The notes beneath the pieces are model-generated. The model was not told the DNA's origin. It saw only the letters and a list, made by a program, of their open reading frames with translations, and searched no databases. From Aliirhizobium wenxiniae (GTDB lineage Bacteria > Pseudomonadota > Alphaproteobacteria > Rhizobiales > Rhizobiaceae), in NCBI RefSeq assembly GCF_014201355.1, contig NZ_JACHEG010000003.1, forward strand, positions 124,001 to 188,000: a stretch of DNA of 64,000 nt, written 5' to 3'. Shown one piece after another: positions 56,192-64,000 of the stretch. Within the stretch, counting starts at the first letter, position 1. Each line of letters starts with the position of its first letter. The position numbers and the translations under genes were made by a program.

Positions 56192-56408
56192 GTTCTTCCT
56201 TATCTTCCATCCACATTGACAACATGCGCATGCGCCATGAGATATCGCCGCTACAGGCAGTTTCCAGCGCTTCCACAGAAAATCCTGCATATTGAGCTTC
56301 AGCTCTCAGAACCCCTGCCAGCATCGCAAAATCCAGTTCTTCGTCAGCCGGAGTGGCGATGACGGGGAGAAGGAAAATCGAGTCCTCAATCCACTCAGTT
56401 ATTCTCAT
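56175..56408 (-). CDS. Hypothetical small soluble protein
   Basis: 77-residue acidic, helical protein (MRITEWIEDSIFLLPVIATPADEELDFAML...). GGAGCG lies upstream of ATG 56408. No domain recognised. A GGAAC-N16-CATT element ends about 30 bases upstream but lacks the GTT core, so stress control is only possible, not supported. Confidence 0.5.
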   Translation of the reverse strand: MRITEWIEDSIFLLPVIATPADEELDFAMLAGVLRAEAQYAGFSVEALETACSGDISWRMRMLSMWMEDKEEHEHRR

Positions 56409-56489
56409 AAAATCGCTCCGGCTGTGACGAGCTTGATAATGGCCCGATATGGCTTTGGTTCCCGATCATTCTGCCCGCACCAAGGCTAG

Positions 56490-56828
56490 GGCTGCCAATC
56501 AAGTGAGAATATTTCCCATCGGATCGGGCCTTGCACCGGCCTCTCCAAGATGGAGGGAACAAATACGCTGTTTTCTATCGATACGTCCCCTGACCGTCCT
56601 TCCATCCCCGGACCCAATGTGCCGAACCAACCTTCGTTTGCTGAGCAATTCTCCGACATGCGAACGCGTACCAACGGTAGTCGAGCCGCCTATCTTCAAA
56701 AACAATTGACGTTATTTCAATCTGGCAGACGCGGTGGCTCCGCATATCAACGTCTGATGACCGGGTTCGCCAAGAAGCTGGCGAAGGATGATATTTCGGC
56801 CCTCTCAGCTTATTTCAGCATCAGGTAA
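56490..56828 (+). pseudogene. Decayed class I cytochrome c
   Basis: The C-terminal half reads like a normal cytochrome c: AAYLQKQLTLFQSGRRGG and FAKKLAKDDISALSAYFS. Upstream in the same frame, CTGLSKMEG (from 56,532) aligns with the heme site pattern CxxCHGxxG, but the second cysteine and the histidine are Leu-Ser, so heme attachment is lost. The frame has a stop at 56,487 and no start before an internal ATG at 56,550. This looks like a relic rather than a functional gene. Confidence 0.6.
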
Positions 56829-56866
56829 TGCGACAGGCATTTAGTCGAATTGGAAGCGTAACGGTA

Positions 56867-56899
56867 GATGAGAGGTAGAAGCCTGTCCTACCTCTCATC
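56867..56899. terminator. Hairpin between the cytochrome relic and the glycine-zipper gene
   Basis: Perfect 12-bp stem GATGAGAGGTAG / CTACCTCTCATC with a nine-base loop. It directly follows the stop of the leftward lipoprotein gene and probably terminates it. Confidence 0.72.
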
Positions 56900-56905
56900 A
56901 AAGGA

Positions 56906-57157
56906 TCAGCAGCGATCCACGTACCTGTTGCCATTTCGATCGCGATAGTAGCAGCGCCCCGGCTGATCTGCGACGTTGCCGATCAGCGCGCCGGATACGC
57001 CACCAATTGCGGCGCCGACGGCCGCGCCTCTGACGTTGCCAGTGGCGACACCCCCGATGACGGCACCACTCGCGGCACCTATACCGGCACCCCGTTCTGT
57101 CGAAGAGCATGCGGTCAAAGCCAATGCCGCCAACAGTGGAATGATGATTTTATGCAT
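56906..57157 (-). CDS. Glycine-zipper lipoprotein
   Basis: Lipoprotein of 83 residues: signal peptide with lipobox LTACS (Cys near 17), then a glycine-zipper region GAGIGAASGAVIGGVATG repeated as GAAVGAAIGGVSGALIG, and a C-terminal CYYRDRNGNRYVDRC with a likely disulfide. It resembles OsmB/SlyB-type envelope stress lipoproteins. AAGGAGG precedes ATG 57157 and a perfect EcfG-type promoter lies upstream. Confidence 0.85.
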   Translation of the reverse strand: MHKIIIPLLAALALTACSSTERGAGIGAASGAVIGGVATGNVRGAAVGAAIGGVSGALIGNVADQPGRCYYRDRNGNRYVDRC

Positions 57158-57184
57158 TGAAGCCTCCTTCTCTAACAAACGGCA

Positions 57185-57209
57185 AACGTCGTGAGGTGTG
57201 ATGCGTTCC
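57185..57209 (-). promoter_or_regulatory. EcfG-type promoter for the glycine-zipper lipoprotein
   Basis: Minus strand GGAAC-N16-CGTT, a perfect match; predicted start near 57,178, about 21 bases before the ATG. Confidence 0.83.
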
Positions 57210-57217
57210 GCGCATAT

Positions 57218-58945
57218 TTAGCGAGAGAAGAAGTTGGACCTTGCAACATCTATCAGCTCGTCTCCACGACCACTCATCACAGCCTTGGCTGCCCAAAGGC
57301 TCATGCCCATCACCTGCGCGGCCTTGATCTTCGGGGGAATGGATAGCTCTTGCGGATTTGTGACTACATCGAGAAGTGCCGGGCCTGGATGGCGTAGAAT
57401 AGCTTCAATACCGCGTTCCAACTCGGCGGGATCTTCCACACGCACAGCATGGATGCCGGCCGCGCGGGCGACAGCTGCAAAGTCCGGGTTTTCAAGGTTC
57501 GTTCCGGTCTCGATATAGCCGGCCGCCTTCATCTCCATGGCGACGAAACCTAGAGACGAATTGTTGAAGACGATGACCTTCACGGGAAGATTTTCCTGTT
57601 TCAACGTCAGAAAGTCGCCCATCAGCATGGTGAAGCCGCCGTCGCCGGACATGCTGATAACTTGCCTGTCCTTATCGGCAGCCTGCGCTCCAATCGCCTG
57701 GGGCAACGCGTTGGCCATAGAGCCGTGAACGAGCGATCCGATCAGGCGCCGTTTGCCGTTCATCTTGAGATAGCGGGCAGCCCAGACCGTGGGCGTTCCG
57801 ACGTCGAAGGTGAAGATCGCGTCGGCCGATGCCTGTTCACTGAGCAGTCTCGCAACATGTTGCGGGTGAATTGTCCCTCCCGCTTTGCCGGTCGCGAGGT
57901 CGTCCAGCCCTTCGCGCGCCTTCTCGTAGGCTGCCAGGCAGCGATCGAGGTGTTTGGTGTCTGTCCGCTCTTTAAGCTTCGGAAGTATTGCGTCGAGCAT
58001 CGACTTGACATCAGCGACGATCGCCAGGTCTAGCGGTGTTCGCCTGCCAAGGTTCTCGGGCCGGACGTCAATTTGCACAACCTTTGCATCAGTCGGATAA
58101 AACTGCCTGTATGGAAAATCGGTCCCGAGCATAATCAGGGTGTCGCATTCGAGCATCGCCCTGTAACCGGACGAAAACCCGATCAGACCGGTCATGCCCA
58201 CATCATACGGGTTTTCCCATTCGACATGCTCCTTGCCACCAAGTGCATGGACGATCGGTGCCTTGAGACGCGAAGCCATGGCAACGACTTCGTCATGCGC
58301 GCCTTGGCAGCCACGGCCGCATAGGAGAGTGATTTTTGAACTTTCGCCCAGCAACGTGATCAAGCTGTCGACCTGCTCATCATCCGGGACCACGTGCGGC
58401 ATGGCCAACTTAAGGGCCGCCGGAGACGAGATTTTTGCGGAAAAATCGGCAAGGGCGATATCTCCGGGGATAACGATGACCGCAACACCGCGTTTGCCAA
58501 TTGCAGCCCGAATGGCGGCCTCCATGACGCCCGGCAACTGCTCGGGTTGGCTGACGAGCTCGCAATAATGGCTGCATTCCCGAAAAAGCTGATCCGGATG
58601 CGTTTCCTGAAAATAACCTCTGCCAATTTCCTCGGACGGGATCTGCGCTGCAATTGCGAGAACCGGGACACCCGACCGGTGGCAGTCAAACAACCCGTTG
58701 ATCAGATGCAGGTTGCCCGGACCGCAACTCCCTGCACAGACGGCGAGTTCGCCTGTGATATGAGCTTCTGCGCCGGCGGCAAAGGCCGCAGTCTCCTCGT
58801 GGCGAGTATGAACCCACTCGATATCTCCTCGCTTGCGCAAGGATTCCGTCAGTCCATTCAGGCTATCGCCGACAACGCCATAGATCCGCTTTACGCCGGC
58901 GGTGTGCAAAATCTCGGTCATTACGTCGGCGACTTTGGACTTCAT
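57218..58945 (-). CDS. poxB: Pyruvate dehydrogenase (quinone), PoxB type
   Basis: Thiamine-diphosphate and FAD enzyme of 575 residues that oxidises pyruvate to acetate and CO2 and passes electrons to ubiquinone at the membrane. Close to E. coli PoxB throughout: [16 protein letters not shown] (catalytic Glu), [41 protein letters not shown], and the ThDP motif [18 protein letters not shown]...NN. The C-terminal membrane-association segment ([16 protein letters not shown]) is conserved. ATG 58945, after AAGGAG, is chosen over the adjacent GTG. PoxB is a stationary-phase and stress enzyme in E. coli, fitting the region, but no EcfG-type element was found upstream. Confidence 0.94.
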   Translation of the reverse strand: MKSKVADVMTEILHTAGVKRIYGVVGDSLNGLTESLRKRGDIEWVHTRHEETAAFAAGAEAHITGELAVCAGSCGPGNLHLINGLFDCHRSGVPVLAIAAQIPSEEIGRGYFQETHPDQLFRECSHYCELVSQPEQLPGVMEAAIRAAIGKRGVAVIVIPGDIALADFSAKISSPAALKLAMPHVVPDDEQVDSLITLLGESSKITLLCGRGCQGAHDEVVAMASRLKAPIVHALGGKEHVEWENPYDVGMTGLIGFSSGYRAMLECDTLIMLGTDFPYRQFYPTDAKVVQIDVRPENLGRRTPLDLAIVADVKSMLDAILPKLKERTDTKHLDRCLAAYEKAREGLDDLATGKAGGTIHPQHVARLLSEQASADAIFTFDVGTPTVWAARYLKMNGKRRLIGSLVHGSMANALPQAIGAQAADKDRQVISMSGDGGFTMLMGDFLTLKQENLPVKVIVFNNSSLGFVAMEMKAAGYIETGTNLENPDFAAVARAAGIHAVRVEDPAELERGIEAILRHPGPALLDVVTNPQELSIPPKIKAAQVMGMSLWAAKAVMSGRGDELIDVARSNFFSR

Positions 58946-59184
58946 CACGGTACTCCTTCGAAAATTGGCTCACAGCGGGGGGCACTGAACCACTTAGTCC
59001 CCTAGCGGATCATTCCAACCCCGGCCTTGGCTGGATCGTTGGAGACGCTGACCGCTTTCGAGATGCCGTATCAATGCCATGCGAACGGACGATACCGCAG
59101 CTTCCGGCTTCGATATTGCATGATTGCTCGTCAGATTTTTTCGATCGACTGGGAACCCGTTGTCAGCCCGCGTCTTGTTCAGGC

Positions 59185-59478
59185 ATGAGAGCGTCGCCGA
59201 AGAAAAACGAACGCAGCGGAGCTGATCTCCATGTCCGAGATCAGATAATTCACGCACTCTATCTCAAGCTAAAATCCGAGAGGGAGACGCGTGAGGCTCT
59301 TCTCGATGCGTACCAAGCGGGAGCCGGACCTGAGGTTATGGAAGCGATTGCATCCGATCCGGTCCCGTTGATCGACGACTTGGGACAAGAAGAGACGGTG
59401 AGGGCGCTCGTCGATCGGTTTATCACGAGATCGGATATGCAGCCGGTCGAGAATAGTGGCATTGGCGGTGACGCCTGA
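59185..59478 (+). CDS. Hypothetical protein upstream of ligD
   Basis: 97-residue charged, helical protein ([37 protein letters not shown]). No recognised domain. Its TGA overlaps the ligD ATG by one base (TGATG), so the two are probably translated together. ATG 59185 is the best start; the frame is open to 59,074 without a ribosome site. A DNA-repair-associated role is suggested only by this coupling. Confidence 0.6.
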   Translation: MRASPKKNERSGADLHVRDQIIHALYLKLKSERETREALLDAYQAGAGPEVMEAIASDPVPLIDDLGQEETVRALVDRFITRSDMQPVENSGIGGDA

Positions 59479-62111
59479 TGGCCAGCAAGGTTTCTGCCTA
59501 TCAAGCTAAACGCGATTTCAAGAAAACTAGAGAACCGTCCGGAGACGTCGAGGTTCGATCGTCGAACCGCCTTCGGTTTGTCATCCAGAAGCACGATGCC
59601 AGCCGACTGCATTATGATCTGCGCCTGGAACTTGATGGGGTCTTCAAATCCTGGGCGGTGACCCGCGGGCCATCTCTCGACCCCGCCGACAAGCGGCTGG
59701 CCGTCGAGGTGGAGGATCATCCCCTCGACTACGGTGACTTTGAAGGCACGATCCCGAAGGGCGAGTATGGCGGCGGCACCGTCATGCTGTGGGATCGCGG
59801 TTACTGGGAGCCGGAAGACAACATGTCGCCCGAGGCCGCCCTGAAGAAAGGCGATCTCAAGTTTGTTCTCCACGGCGATCGCCTAAAAGGCAGCTTCGTG
59901 CTGGTCCGCATGAAGAAGGATCGCGATGACGGCAAGCGTATCAACTGGCTGCTGATCAAGCATCGCGACGATCATGCCGCCAGCAGGAATGGTGGAGCGA
60001 TTCTCAATCGAGAAAAAACATCGGTCGCCTCCGGCCGCGACATGGCAGGCATCTCGTCGGGTAAGGGGCGCAAACCGAAGTCATTCATGCTGAGCGAGGC
60101 GGCTATCGACGCCGACGCCGTCTGGGATAGCAGTATTGGTTTGGCCGCAGAGGAGAGGAGCGCCAGGAAACCCTCTGCATCGAAACGAAGCAGGCGCTCA
60201 AGCAAAACTTCCATGCCCGCATTCATCCCGCCGCAGCTCTGCAAAACCCAGAATCGACCTCCCTCGGTTTCCGGATGGCTGCATGAAATCAAGTTCGATG
60301 GCTATCGAATCCAGATGCGCATTGAGGCAGGCAAGGCTCAACTGAAGACGCGCAAGGGCTTGGACTGGACGAAGCGTTTCAATGCGATCGCTGCGGACGC
60401 GAAGGTACTGCCTGATGCTATCATCGACGGCGAGATTTGCGCTCTGGATGGCAGCGGCGCCCCGGACTTCGCGGGCCTGCAGGCCGCCTTGTCGGAGGGC
60501 AAAACCGAGGATCTCGTCTATTTCGCATTCGATTTGCTTTTTGCCGGCAACGAGGATCTGCGCGGTATGCGGCTGGATGAGCGCAAGGCCCAGCTCGAAA
60601 TCTTGCTTGCCGATGCGAAGGCTGGACCGCGCATCCGCTTTGTCGAGCATTTCGAGACGGGAGGAGATGCGGTGCTCCGTTCGGCTTGCCGGCTTTCACT
60701 CGAAGGCATCGTGTCGAAGGAGCTCGACGCGCCTTATCGATCGGGCAGGAGCGATAGTTGGGTCAAGTCTAAATGCCGGGCAGGGCATGAGGTGGTGATT
60801 GGTGGCTATGCCACGAACGGCAGCCAGTTCCGCTCCCTGCTGGCGGGCGTCTATCGCGGCAAGCACTTCGTCTATGTCGGGCGGGTTGGAACCGGCTTCG
60901 GTAATGGCCGGGCGAGAATGTTGCTCGACACCTTTGAGCCACTGAAAATCGGACGCTCCCCGTTCACCGGTATCGGTGCGCCCAGGAAAGAGGAAGGTGT
61001 CCATTGGGTGACGCCGGACCAGGTTGCCGAAATCGAGTTTGCCGGATGGACGGCCGACGGTCAGGTGAGGCAGGCCGCCTTCAAGGGGCTGCGGGAAGAC
61101 AAGCCGCCGAGCGAGGTCACGGCCGAAGAGCCTGCACCTCAAAAGCGGGCCGCGCCGACGGCCGAGCTCAATCACACGACCTCTACGAAGACGGCCGCCC
61201 GGAAAGGCGCGAAGGCGGAGGTGATGGGCGTACTAATCTCGAACCCTGACAAGCCGCTGTGGCCGGAAGAAGACCCTCCAGTCACCAAACAGGACTTGGC
61301 GCTCTTTTATGAGGCCGTCGGCGCATGGATGATCGACCATCTGCGCGGCCGGCCCTGTTCCGTCGTCCGGGCGCCTGACGGGATCGGTAAAGAGCAGTTC
61401 TTCCAGCGCCACGCCATGCCCGGCACATCCAGCCTGCTGGAACTCGTCAAAGTTTCCGGCGACAAGAAGCCCTACCTGCAAGTCGATCGCGTAGAAGGCC
61501 TTGCAGCGCTGGCGCAGGTGGCGGCTGTCGAACTCCATCCATGGAACTGTCATCCGGGCAAGCCGGATGTTCCCGGCCGTCTGGTCTTCGATCTTGATCC
61601 GGGCCCGGATGTGGCTTTCGCCACGGTCGTCGACACCGCCCGTGAATTGCGTGATCGGTTGGATGATCTCGGTCTCGTCAGCTTTTGCAAGACCACCGGC
61701 GGTAAGGGGCTCCATGTTGTCACCCCGCTTGACGCCGGCAGAAGCAAATCTGTCCGTTGGGAGGAAGCAAAGGATTTCGCCTATCGAGTTTGTCAGCAAA
61801 TGGCTGATGATCAGCCGGATCTCTATCTGACGAAGATGGCAAAGAAGCTAAGGGCAGGCCGGATCTTTCTCGACTATCTTCGCAACGATCGAATGGCGAC
61901 GGCTGTCGCGCCACTGTCACCACGAGCCCGGTCGGGGGCAACTGTGTCGATGCCTCTAACCTGGGCCCAAGTGAAGTCGGACCTCGACCCCAAACGGTTC
62001 ACCATCCGAACCGTGCCTGCTCTCCTTAACAAAACCGAGCCCTGGAAGGACTATGATCAATCCAAGCGCTTGCTTGCACAGGCGATGAAACGGCTCGACG
62101 GGAAAACCTGA
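59478..62111 (+). CDS. ligD: DNA ligase D (NHEJ ligase-polymerase-phosphoesterase)
   Basis: Multidomain repair enzyme of 877 residues. Domain order: 3'-phosphoesterase (about 30-170, [18 protein letters not shown]); a Lys/Ser-rich linker; ATP-dependent ligase (about 245-560) with adenylation Lys272 in EIKFDGYR; and primase-polymerase (about 590-877) with [18 protein letters not shown] and TTGGKGLHV. This is the Rhizobium/Pseudomonas order, and all active-site motifs are intact. It joins double-strand breaks with Ku. It converges with the two ku genes: its stop is four bases from the stop of the nearer one. Confidence 0.97.
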   Translation: MASKVSAYQAKRDFKKTREPSGDVEVRSSNRLRFVIQKHDASRLHYDLRLELDGVFKSWAVTRGPSLDPADKRLAVEVEDHPLDYGDFEGTIPKGEYGGGTVMLWDRGYWEPEDNMSPEAALKKGDLKFVLHGDRLKGSFVLVRMKKDRDDGKRINWLLIKHRDDHAASRNGGAILNREKTSVASGRDMAGISSGKGRKPKSFMLSEAAIDADAVWDSSIGLAAEERSARKPSASKRSRRSSKTSMPAFIPPQLCKTQNRPPSVSGWLHEIKFDGYRIQMRIEAGKAQLKTRKGLDWTKRFNAIAADAKVLPDAIIDGEICALDGSGAPDFAGLQAALSEGKTEDLVYFAFDLLFAGNEDLRGMRLDERKAQLEILLADAKAGPRIRFVEHFETGGDAVLRSACRLSLEGIVSKELDAPYRSGRSDSWVKSKCRAGHEVVIGGYATNGSQFRSLLAGVYRGKHFVYVGRVGTGFGNGRARMLLDTFEPLKIGRSPFTGIGAPRKEEGVHWVTPDQVAEIEFAGWTADGQVRQAAFKGLREDKPPSEVTAEEPAPQKRAAPTAELNHTTSTKTAARKGAKAEVMGVLISNPDKPLWPEEDPPVTKQDLALFYEAVGAWMIDHLRGRPCSVVRAPDGIGKEQFFQRHAMPGTSSLLELVKVSGDKKPYLQVDRVEGLAALAQVAAVELHPWNCHPGKPDVPGRLVFDLDPGPDVAFATVVDTARELRDRLDDLGLVSFCKTTGGKGLHVVTPLDAGRSKSVRWEEAKDFAYRVCQQMADDQPDLYLTKMAKKLRAGRIFLDYLRNDRMATAVAPLSPRARSGATVSMPLTWAQVKSDLDPKRFTIRTVPALLNKTEPWKDYDQSKRLLAQAMKRLDGKT

Positions 62112-62115
62112 TCAG

Positions 62116-62931
62116 TTACTTCGTCTTGGACCGGCGATTGTCTGCTTCGACTGACTTGCGAAGAGCGTCCATGATGTTAATGACATTACTCGGCTTTTCA
62201 ACTTCCTCAGGCTCGGAGGTTTTTGTGGCCGTTGGCTTTCGGCGTTTCTTTTTCGATTTTATGATGTCGAGAAGGTTATCCTGGACGGGGTCCGAGACCA
62301 TCGCTGCGTCCCAGTGTCGGGTCTGCTTCTTTATCAGCTTGCGGACGAGCGGCAGCGCTTCCTTTTCCGGCTTTGCTTTGCTCAAGCCATCGAAATAGTC
62401 TTTTGTCTCGCGCACCTCATCGCCATAGCGAAGCGTCCACAGGACGATGCCTTTGCCTCGTGGCTCAAGCATCACGGCCCGCTCGCGGCGCCCGAGGACG
62501 AGCCGGGAAATTCCAACCATTTTCTGGCTATCCATGGCAGCACGGATGACGGCGAACGCTTCTACGCTCACTTTGTCGTTTGGCGTCAGATAATAGGGCT
62601 TGTCGAGCCAGATCCAGTCGATCTCTTCGCGGGGCGTAAAGGTGGAGATGTCGATCGTCTTCGTGCTTTCCAGCGCGACATGCTCGAGATCGTCGTCTTC
62701 CAGTATGACATAATCGTCTTCCGCCCGCTGGTAGCCCTTCACCTCATCCTGCTCGCGAACTGTCTTTCCGGTGACCGAGTCGACGTATTGGCTCAGAACC
62801 CGATTGTTTGTCTTACGGTTCAGCGTATGGAACTTGATCTTCTCGCTATCGGAGGTCGCAGGGGTCATTTCGACCGAGCAGGTAACGAGCGACAGTTTGA
62901 GGTAGCCTTTCCAGTAGGGACGCAGTGGCAT
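62116..62931 (-). CDS. ku: Ku protein, second gene of the ku pair
   Basis: Bacterial Ku of 271 residues that rings DNA ends and recruits LigD. The core starts RPYWKGYLKLSLVTCSVEM and contains FHTLNRKTNNRVLSQYVDS and LDKPYYLTPND; the C-terminal tail is lysine-rich. It follows the other ku gene by 14 bases on the same strand. The two proteins are clearly different, so a heterodimer is plausible, as described for tandem Ku proteins of Sinorhizobium meliloti. Confidence 0.95.
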   Translation of the reverse strand: MPLRPYWKGYLKLSLVTCSVEMTPATSDSEKIKFHTLNRKTNNRVLSQYVDSVTGKTVREQDEVKGYQRAEDDYVILEDDDLEHVALESTKTIDISTFTPREEIDWIWLDKPYYLTPNDKVSVEAFAVIRAAMDSQKMVGISRLVLGRRERAVMLEPRGKGIVLWTLRYGDEVRETKDYFDGLSKAKPEKEALPLVRKLIKKQTRHWDAAMVSDPVQDNLLDIIKSKKKRRKPTATKTSEPEEVEKPSNVINIMDALRKSVEADNRRSKTK

Positions 62932-62945
62932 CGTGGTTTGGCTCC

Positions 62946-63830
62946 CTATCCGGCTTTGCGACGAGACGATCCGGCGGACTTGGACTTACCGCTGTTTGCC
63001 GCCGTCTTCCGCGTGGTGTTTGAGTTGGCGGATTTCCGGTTGGTCGACTTTTTCTGGGCCGCGCCGGCACTGTCCCTCAATGCCTGGAGGAGATCGCTCG
63101 GCTTCGATGCCTTCGGCGCCGCAATTTTCTTGAACGGCTTGCCTTCGACCTTCGCCTTCACCAATTCGGCAAGAGCCTCCTCATAACGGTCGTCAAACTT
63201 CGACGGGTCGTAGGCGCCCTTCTTCGTGCCTATGATATGCGAGGCCAGATCGAGCATTTCCTTGTCGATCTTGATGTTAGCCATATCATCGAAGGCCACG
63301 TCTGCCGGTCGCACCTCGTAATCGAAATTCAATGTGGTGCCGATCAGACCATCGCCATGGGGGCGGATCAGCAACGTTCGAAGCCGGCGGAACAGCACGG
63401 TGCTGGCAACGGCCGCGACCTGGGCCTCCTTCATTCCGTCGCGCAGCAGAGCAAAGGCATCTTCGCCTGTTTCCTGTGGCGCCAGATAATAGGGCTTATC
63501 GAAATAGACGTCATCGATCTCATCGCAAGGAATGAACGCCGTGATTGCCAAGGTCTTATCGCTGTCGGGAACCGCCGAGGCGATCTCGTCCGGCTCCAGC
63601 ACGACATAGCGTCCATTGCTGGTCTCGTAACCCTTCACCTGCGCGTCGTGTTCGACGACGTCGCCGGACACGCTGTCGACGAACTCGCGCCGGACACGAT
63701 TGCCGGTCTTGCGGTTGAGGATGTTGAAGCTGATCCGTTCCGAGGATGAGGTGGCTGTGAATAGGGCCACAGGGCAGGTGACTTCGCCGAACCTGATGTG
63801 ACCCTTCCAGTTGGCGCGTGGCAATGCCAT
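62946..63830 (-). CDS. ku: Ku protein, first gene of the ku pair
   Basis: Bacterial Ku of 294 residues: ANWKGHIRFGEVTCPVALF, FNILNRKTGNRVRREFVDSV, and YFDKPYYLAPQE are typical. The C-terminus is long and basic (KKSTNRKSANSNTTRKTAAN, then KSKSAGSSRRKAG), a DNA-binding tail known in some Ku proteins. It is transcribed first, from an EcfG-type promoter 33 bases upstream, with the second ku downstream. Past the gene, the final 170 bases of the window hold this promoter and nothing else recognised. Confidence 0.95.
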   Translation of the reverse strand: MALPRANWKGHIRFGEVTCPVALFTATSSSERISFNILNRKTGNRVRREFVDSVSGDVVEHDAQVKGYETSNGRYVVLEPDEIASAVPDSDKTLAITAFIPCDEIDDVYFDKPYYLAPQETGEDAFALLRDGMKEAQVAAVASTVLFRRLRTLLIRPHGDGLIGTTLNFDYEVRPADVAFDDMANIKIDKEMLDLASHIIGTKKGAYDPSKFDDRYEEALAELVKAKVEGKPFKKIAAPKASKPSDLLQALRDSAGAAQKKSTNRKSANSNTTRKTAANSGKSKSAGSSRRKAG

Positions 63831-63862
63831 CTTCCGATATCTCCGATACAGCTTTGTCCATC

Positions 63863-63887
63863 AACAGGATAGGCGCTGAATCGTTCC
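63863..63887 (-). promoter_or_regulatory. EcfG-type promoter for the ku pair
   Basis: Minus strand GGAAC-N16-TGTT, ending 33 bases before the ATG of the first ku gene, with a predicted start near 63,856. Confidence 0.72.
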
Positions 63888-64000
63888 GGCTACGGTGTCG
63901 TTTTGGGCAACGGCCCGGCGTTAACATGAACAGAGCGTCGGGTCGTAGGTCCGTGCCTACGCCGTTTCAGACGAGCGGTCTTCTTTCAGGGGCGGACGGG

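Noticed and set aside
56438-56462. GGAAC-N16-CATT before the 77-residue gene
   Set aside because: The -10 lacks the GTT core found in all seven accepted elements.
59152-59179. GGAAC...TGTT before the small ligD-coupled gene
   Set aside because: The spacer would be 19 bases, outside the 16-17 range.

Overview
The window comes from an alphaproteobacterium of the Hyphomicrobiales, most likely Rhizobiaceae or a close relative. I infer this from the gene content: NnrR-type denitrification control, EcfG-type stress promoters, DUF6894 and DUF4174 proteins, a LOV-HWE kinase and tandem Ku genes. No replication, ribosomal RNA, tRNA, insertion sequence or CRISPR feature was seen, so a chromosome, chromid or large plasmid are all possible.

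Layout. (1) 0-11.7 kb: an ion, acid and osmotic block on the + strand, with an AspT-type antiporter (cut by the left edge), a large Orn/Lys/Arg-type decarboxylase, a second AspT-type antiporter, a SulP transporter, a small K+ channel, an MscS channel and two small proteins. (2) 12.1-14.3 kb: a lone chemoreceptor. (3) 14.8-23.5 kb: a leftward sugar operon (GH88 hydrolase, DUF2264 protein, complete sugar ABC importer) with a divergent LacI regulator. AT-rich palindromes between them look like its operators. (4) 23.7-46.7 kb: a denitrification island, with two NnrS proteins and a NitT/TauT-like ABC transporter, a decayed TonB receptor, NnrU, hemerythrin, norEF, norCBQD, hemN, two DUF2249 proteins, napEFDABC, nirK-nirV and the regulator NnrR. 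Nitrate, nitrite and NO reduction are all encoded; nosZ is not in the window. (5) 46.8-64 kb: a general-stress island, with a LovK/LovR-like photosensory pair, a BacA-like ABC exporter, many small stress-type proteins, an FAD oxidoreductase, PoxB, LigD and two Ku proteins.

Two regulatory networks can be read from the DNA. Six TTG-N8-CAA sites precede the nor, hemN/DUF2249, nirK and ABC-nnrS units. A perfect TTGAT-N4-ATCAA (FNR/FixK) site lies upstream of nap. In the right-hand third, seven GGAAC-N16-(N)GTT elements, all with a 16-base spacer, precede stress genes including the Ku operon. This matches the EcfG general-stress sigma factor consensus.

The best candidate for something undescribed is the ABC transporter joined to two NnrS genes behind an NnrR-type box, with the wreck of an outer-membrane receptor just upstream. 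Its substrate is unknown. The stress island, which joins a blue-light kinase with a degenerate ATPase to EcfG-type promoters and NHEJ repair, is the second.
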